Of a DNA stretch of 64,000 nucleotides, positions 59,920 through 64,000 are shown piece by piece. Both the position numbers and the translations under genes were made by a program. Origin of the DNA: Athripsodes cinereus (lineage: Eukaryota; Arthropoda; Insecta; Trichoptera; Leptoceridae); NCBI GenBank assembly GCA_947579605.1, contig OX388314.1, positions 9,238,001-9,302,000 on the forward strand. The letters run 5' to 3'. The notes under the pieces are model-generated. The model worked only from the letters and a program-made list of their open reading frames with translations, was not told the DNA's origin and did not search any database. Position 1 is the stretch's first letter, and every line of letters starts with the position of its first letter.

Positions 59920-60437
59920 TAGACATGGGTAACTCAACAAAATTCCATGCGTCAACTCAGTAACTCTGGCGCAGCTCACTGCGCCGGCTCATTGAGTTAA
60001 CTCAAAATTGCGCCATGGCGCAACAAAATGGAATGTGCCGAGCAATGAGTTGTAGTAGGTAAAGTTGTTGGTAACACAACACCTTTCTAAGCAACTCAGT
60101 AACTCATCAGCTCACTGCGCAGAATCCAGCCGAATCATTGAGTTAATAAAAAAAGTTGGTATTGTATTGTATGTATCTAAGTAAGGTTTATTTATATATT
60201 CATTATATTTCATGTCCTCACTTATATATATCACTTGATTCTACTTTTAATTCCTTATTTAACTTAAAAAAACTCAACAAAAAGCGGGCAACTAAATACT
60301 AACACCTTTCGAATTTTGCCGGTCCTGCGCTCACTGCGCTGTGCGCCAACACATTTCGAAGAAGTGAGTTAACACATTCGGCGCAGTGAATTGAGTTGGC
60401 GCAATTGCGCGGCGCAGCGCAGTGTTACACATCTCTA
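59920..60437. mobile_element. hAT-like MITE with GCGCA-rich ends
   Basis: The left end TAGACATGGGTAACTC and the reverse-complemented right end TAGAGATGTGTAACAC resemble hAT-type termini. Adjacent 8-bp words (attactaa / tactaaaa, or shifted by one) are similar but not identical. The interior carries many copies of AACTCAGTAACTC- and CTCACTGCGC-like words on both sides, like transposase-binding subterminal repeats. It encodes no protein. Confidence 0.55.
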
Positions 60438-63400
60438 TACTAAAATATACAATACTTGTTGTCGCTCTATGGAAAAAATAATTACACCTGTGGAAAACTG
60501 AAATTAAAAAAAAAACACTCAGAATATTACAATGTCAGAACTAATTCAAACAAACATTGAAGAATGTTCACTGTTCCCTATGTGATGAACTCACAGGGCT
60601 TTATTAATTATTTTTTTCAGATTTCCAGGGAAATACACAAGTAAAAAGAAGTTGTAGCGGGTGGTTTATGATCCTGCTCTGAGAGATCTAGTCTTATATT
60701 GATATTAATAGAATCACGATTAGAAAAACACTGGTACTGGGAAAATCCTTCGCATCACGATTCAATGCAGTGTTGTGTGCTCGGTGTTTTGTGAAGGTAT
60801 AATTATTATTGTGCGAATTTAATATATGTAGTAAGAACCTCTATAATCTATATGCAAATAGTTCTACGAATGTACTAAGGTGTTTACTACTAAGGCTGTA
60901 CGTAGATGTACCTACGTAGTTTGCACACATTATTAATAGTTATAAGGACGTTAATTATACATCGCAGTGACATCATCAATAGTTATTTACAACGCATCAA
61001 CATCCTTATCGGGGAAGGCAGAAAGCATCGAGCGCCACTAAATACTATTTAAATATATTTAACTAATACAACACAGAAAATATGTTGTTTGATGGAAATA
61101 AATAGGTTGCGGGTAGATAATTTGTGAATGGCGAGACGGTGAGTGAAAGTAGAACAATGCACTGAACAGCTATTTAGTACATGGTTAATAATTAATTAAT
61201 TAACGACTATAATTATTATTGAAGACATGAGTATCGTACCGATTGATCATATTATATGCAATAATATAAGAATTATTTGTTCTAATGCACTTTTAATAAT
61301 ATTCTATATCTAGAGTATGGTGAAATTCAGATGACGAGCTGATAGTTTGAATGGGCAAACAATGATGGAGCCGATAGCAGAGATACTTACTGTATAATAG
61401 TAGGTAATAAGGTGATCACAATATGATTTGCATATTGTATCATCTTCAAATACGGAGGAGTATGTTTGTTAATTTATTTAAAGATACCTCAGCATATTTA
61501 GTAGGCACGCACCTAGTGTTATAAAGTCAGTTCACTGTGATGTAATATCATTGTGTTTTACGATTTGAACTACCTACTAATAATAATTTGCGGAGGAATG
61601 TGCGTGTATGATTTATTTCGAATTGTTGTTTTTGATACACATGACGAATGAATGGACGTTAAAATTATTATTGTAGTATTTCTGGTTTAGTGTGTTTATA
61701 TTGTTTTATAACTTTACTATTTGGTATATCCAGAATACGTAGTTATTATACATTACATTGTACAGATAGATATAATCATAATATTATTAATAATAATAGT
61801 TGTGAATAGGTATATTAGCAGAGAACACAATACATAATATTCTAATACACAACGGATGTTGATACACCGCGTAAGAAAATAGTTGAGCTATTTTTCGCAC
61901 TTGTCCTTATAATGAAAGTTCGTCATAATATGGACGCCTACTGTTGGTCACAGAATATAGTAAGTTAATATATTATTTTTGGTGTAAACAACAACTCACC
62001 TACGATTCTTGGATGATGCACGCCATTCGTTACACAGACTACACAAGCTATTAATATACGTAATGACATAATGAATTTGTAAAACAAGGTGAATTGAAAA
62101 GATGAGCAAAAATAATGGATCAATGACGATGATGATAATAATAATAATCTCTCGCAGATTATCTGCTGAAGATGCAGAAAGCAGAATAAGAATGAGCAGG
62201 AAATCAGCGATGATTGAGAACCTAGATATACGAAATAATACAAGCAATATTATCTTATGAGATAAATTATATAAGCAGAGTTAGTACACGCAAAGAGAAG
62301 TATTATTATTGTTAATATGTATGTATTGTAAGTAGATAATGTAATAATAATGAATGCTAGACAGAAATAGTACAACAAAAATAAACTTAAGACTTAGCAC
62401 TACAGTTGTGTTCTAATAATAGATTTTTACTTCATTAATCAGTGATCGCGCTGACTTATTAAATGTAAAATCACGGTAATCAAAAAAATTAATGTCATCT
62501 GTTTTTAGTATACTTGTATATCGGCTATCAATGCATTTATTTCGAAACTTAAGTTGAAAGATTCATTATTACGGAAAATGAAAATGTATGTTAATTTCGA
62601 ATACGTAATATGCCATTTCTTAAGAAATATATTAAAGGTAATGTTTGACATTTTCTACGAGGGCGTGAATGCACTCGAATGAATATTTGCCGATTTAGCT
62701 AAAATGCTTTTCCGATAATTGGTGATGGCTTCTACTCTCAGAGAAGATATTAATGAACAATAAATCTGTTTAGAGTGTATTATAATATGAAGGTAAATAC
62801 TTAGTTATATGTTTATAGTTGTATTGAGCTATAAATAATAAAGTAAAATATAAGTAATGTATGAAAACGAGGCGGGGCCTAAACATTATAGCATATCCCA
62901 ATATAGTATTGTTGTAGTAGGCAGAATCAAACTATGAATGGCAGCAGCAGTCAGTGCTATAGGCAAACAACACCAACTAAATTGTACATAGTAAAATAAT
63001 ATAGCGCCTGAGTAGGTTTATATACTTGCTATGTACAATGCATAATATGATTCACAGTTAGGCAGTGTTAGCTTAGGCTATTCATTCATACGAATTTTAT
63101 ATAGTAATGCTAACCTACATAATATGTTATAATATTACCTATATGTATTACTATATGTCTACGCAGAGAATCTTAACTTAACTACTTATGCAGCAGCGAC
63201 GAACCACGATTCTACATAGGTAGGTACCTACTTAGCAAAATACAAAACCAAATGTGTTGCACAAATAATAATACAGATAATATCATTAATCTATATACTA
63301 ATATACTTATATACAGTATAGATATAGCTACAATACCCACAAGTTATAACAATATTATTATTGCTGTCGACTGTAGGTAGTTACTAGTTATTGTGAAGGT

Positions 63401-64000
63401 ATATAGGTAAAATGTACTCGGTACAACGGAAATGAAGATATTGTATGCTCATAATAGTTCAGAGTTTGAGACTAAAATAATCGACCCACACAATGAATGA
63501 ATGAGTTGTTTTGCTACTAACATGAACATGTAGCTACTAATATTATGAACTACGATTATGGGATTCCGATTTGGGTGAGGCAAAAATGTTGGTATTACTT
63601 GATATTGAGTAATATACCCACTAATCTCGTACTCACAGTGTACATACTTACCTACTATCAATAAAGATTAGAAGGTAAGTGCACACACTACAACCGTGAG
63701 TATAAGTAGGTACCTACTGGTTTAGTAGTTTCAAAGAGTTCACTTTTTAAGACATTATAATTATAACGATTACGATTTGTTGAAAATGATTAAATTATTT
63801 TGTGAGCTCTTAGATTTTTTTAAATCTGTAAATATGATATACTTAGAGACAATTTTAAACCATGTGATATTTTTAAGTGTACGCGAAAACAGTCTTATAA
63901 ATTAAATATCATGAAGTTTTCTATAAGCCACTCCTGTTCAAATTTTAAATAATAAAAAAATGAAATGAAAAATTTATAGAAAAAAGAGTCGGTAATATCA

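Larger units (their letters stand above)
58467..64000. other. Right-hand region without supported genes
   Basis: This AT-rich region carries a LINE terminal fragment (59370-59552) and a hAT-like MITE (59920-60437). A minus-strand donor-like TAG|GTGAGT at 61999 could end an untranslated Pdk1 leader exon. The open frames here (up to 127 codons) show no family resemblance. Confidence 0.45.

Noticed and set aside
1..64000. tRNA, rRNA or other structured RNA genes
   Set aside because: I found no convincing tRNA box A/B pair with a matching cloverleaf and no rRNA-like segment by eye; a covariance-model scan would be needed to exclude them.

Overview
This is AT-rich nuclear DNA from an insect. The support is three split genes with insect-type introns, Drosophila-like orthologues (scarface, mRpS34, Pdk1), a TATA/Inr/DPE core promoter, and dense insect non-LTR retrotransposon and mariner debris. 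Frequent TAGGTACCTA-like words and the style of the LINE 3' ends suggest Lepidoptera or a hemipteroid insect; the order cannot be fixed from the window alone.

Layout. Bases 1-12257 hold no supported gene, only retrotransposon relics, a 0.2-kb MITE in two copies and AT-rich filler. From 12258 to about 25190 (+) lies scarface (scaf), a secreted clip-domain serine protease homologue with six exons: the first carries only the start codon, and a 7.6-kb first intron follows. Between the convergent ends of scaf and mRpS34 (25190-29904) sit a 1.75-kb inverted-repeat element with an 8-bp target duplication, a LINE relic and a mariner relic. mRpS34 (29905-37914, -) has three exons. Its second intron contains a 4.34-kb DNA transposon with long terminal inverted repeats of about 690 bp and a two-frame transposase. 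Its first intron contains a 68-bp satellite with a three-unit higher-order pattern. From 43236 to about 58466 (-) lies Pdk1, the 3-phosphoinositide-dependent protein kinase, with kinase and PH domains in five proposed coding exons; a 73-bp satellite of about 19 copies lies in its proposed first intron. Bases 58467-64000 hold a LINE relic, a hAT-like MITE and unassigned DNA.

The three genes do unrelated jobs: extracellular pseudoprotease, mitochondrial ribosome, insulin/PI3K signalling. Nothing suggests they work as a unit. The most unusual observations are: (1) in the scarface protein the clip domain appears split by about 406 residues between its third and fourth cysteines, largely encoded by one in-frame cassette exon and carrying furin-like sites; (2) the intronic DNA transposon has a nearly intact transposase divided at a 12-A run that includes an A AAA AAG heptamer in the correct frame for -1 frameshifting, and its C-terminus looks like a small SH3/Tudor-like barrel; (3) a 163-nt hairpin with 76 of 77 paired positions lies in scaf intron 1; (4) two very homogeneous intronic satellites show internal higher-order structure.
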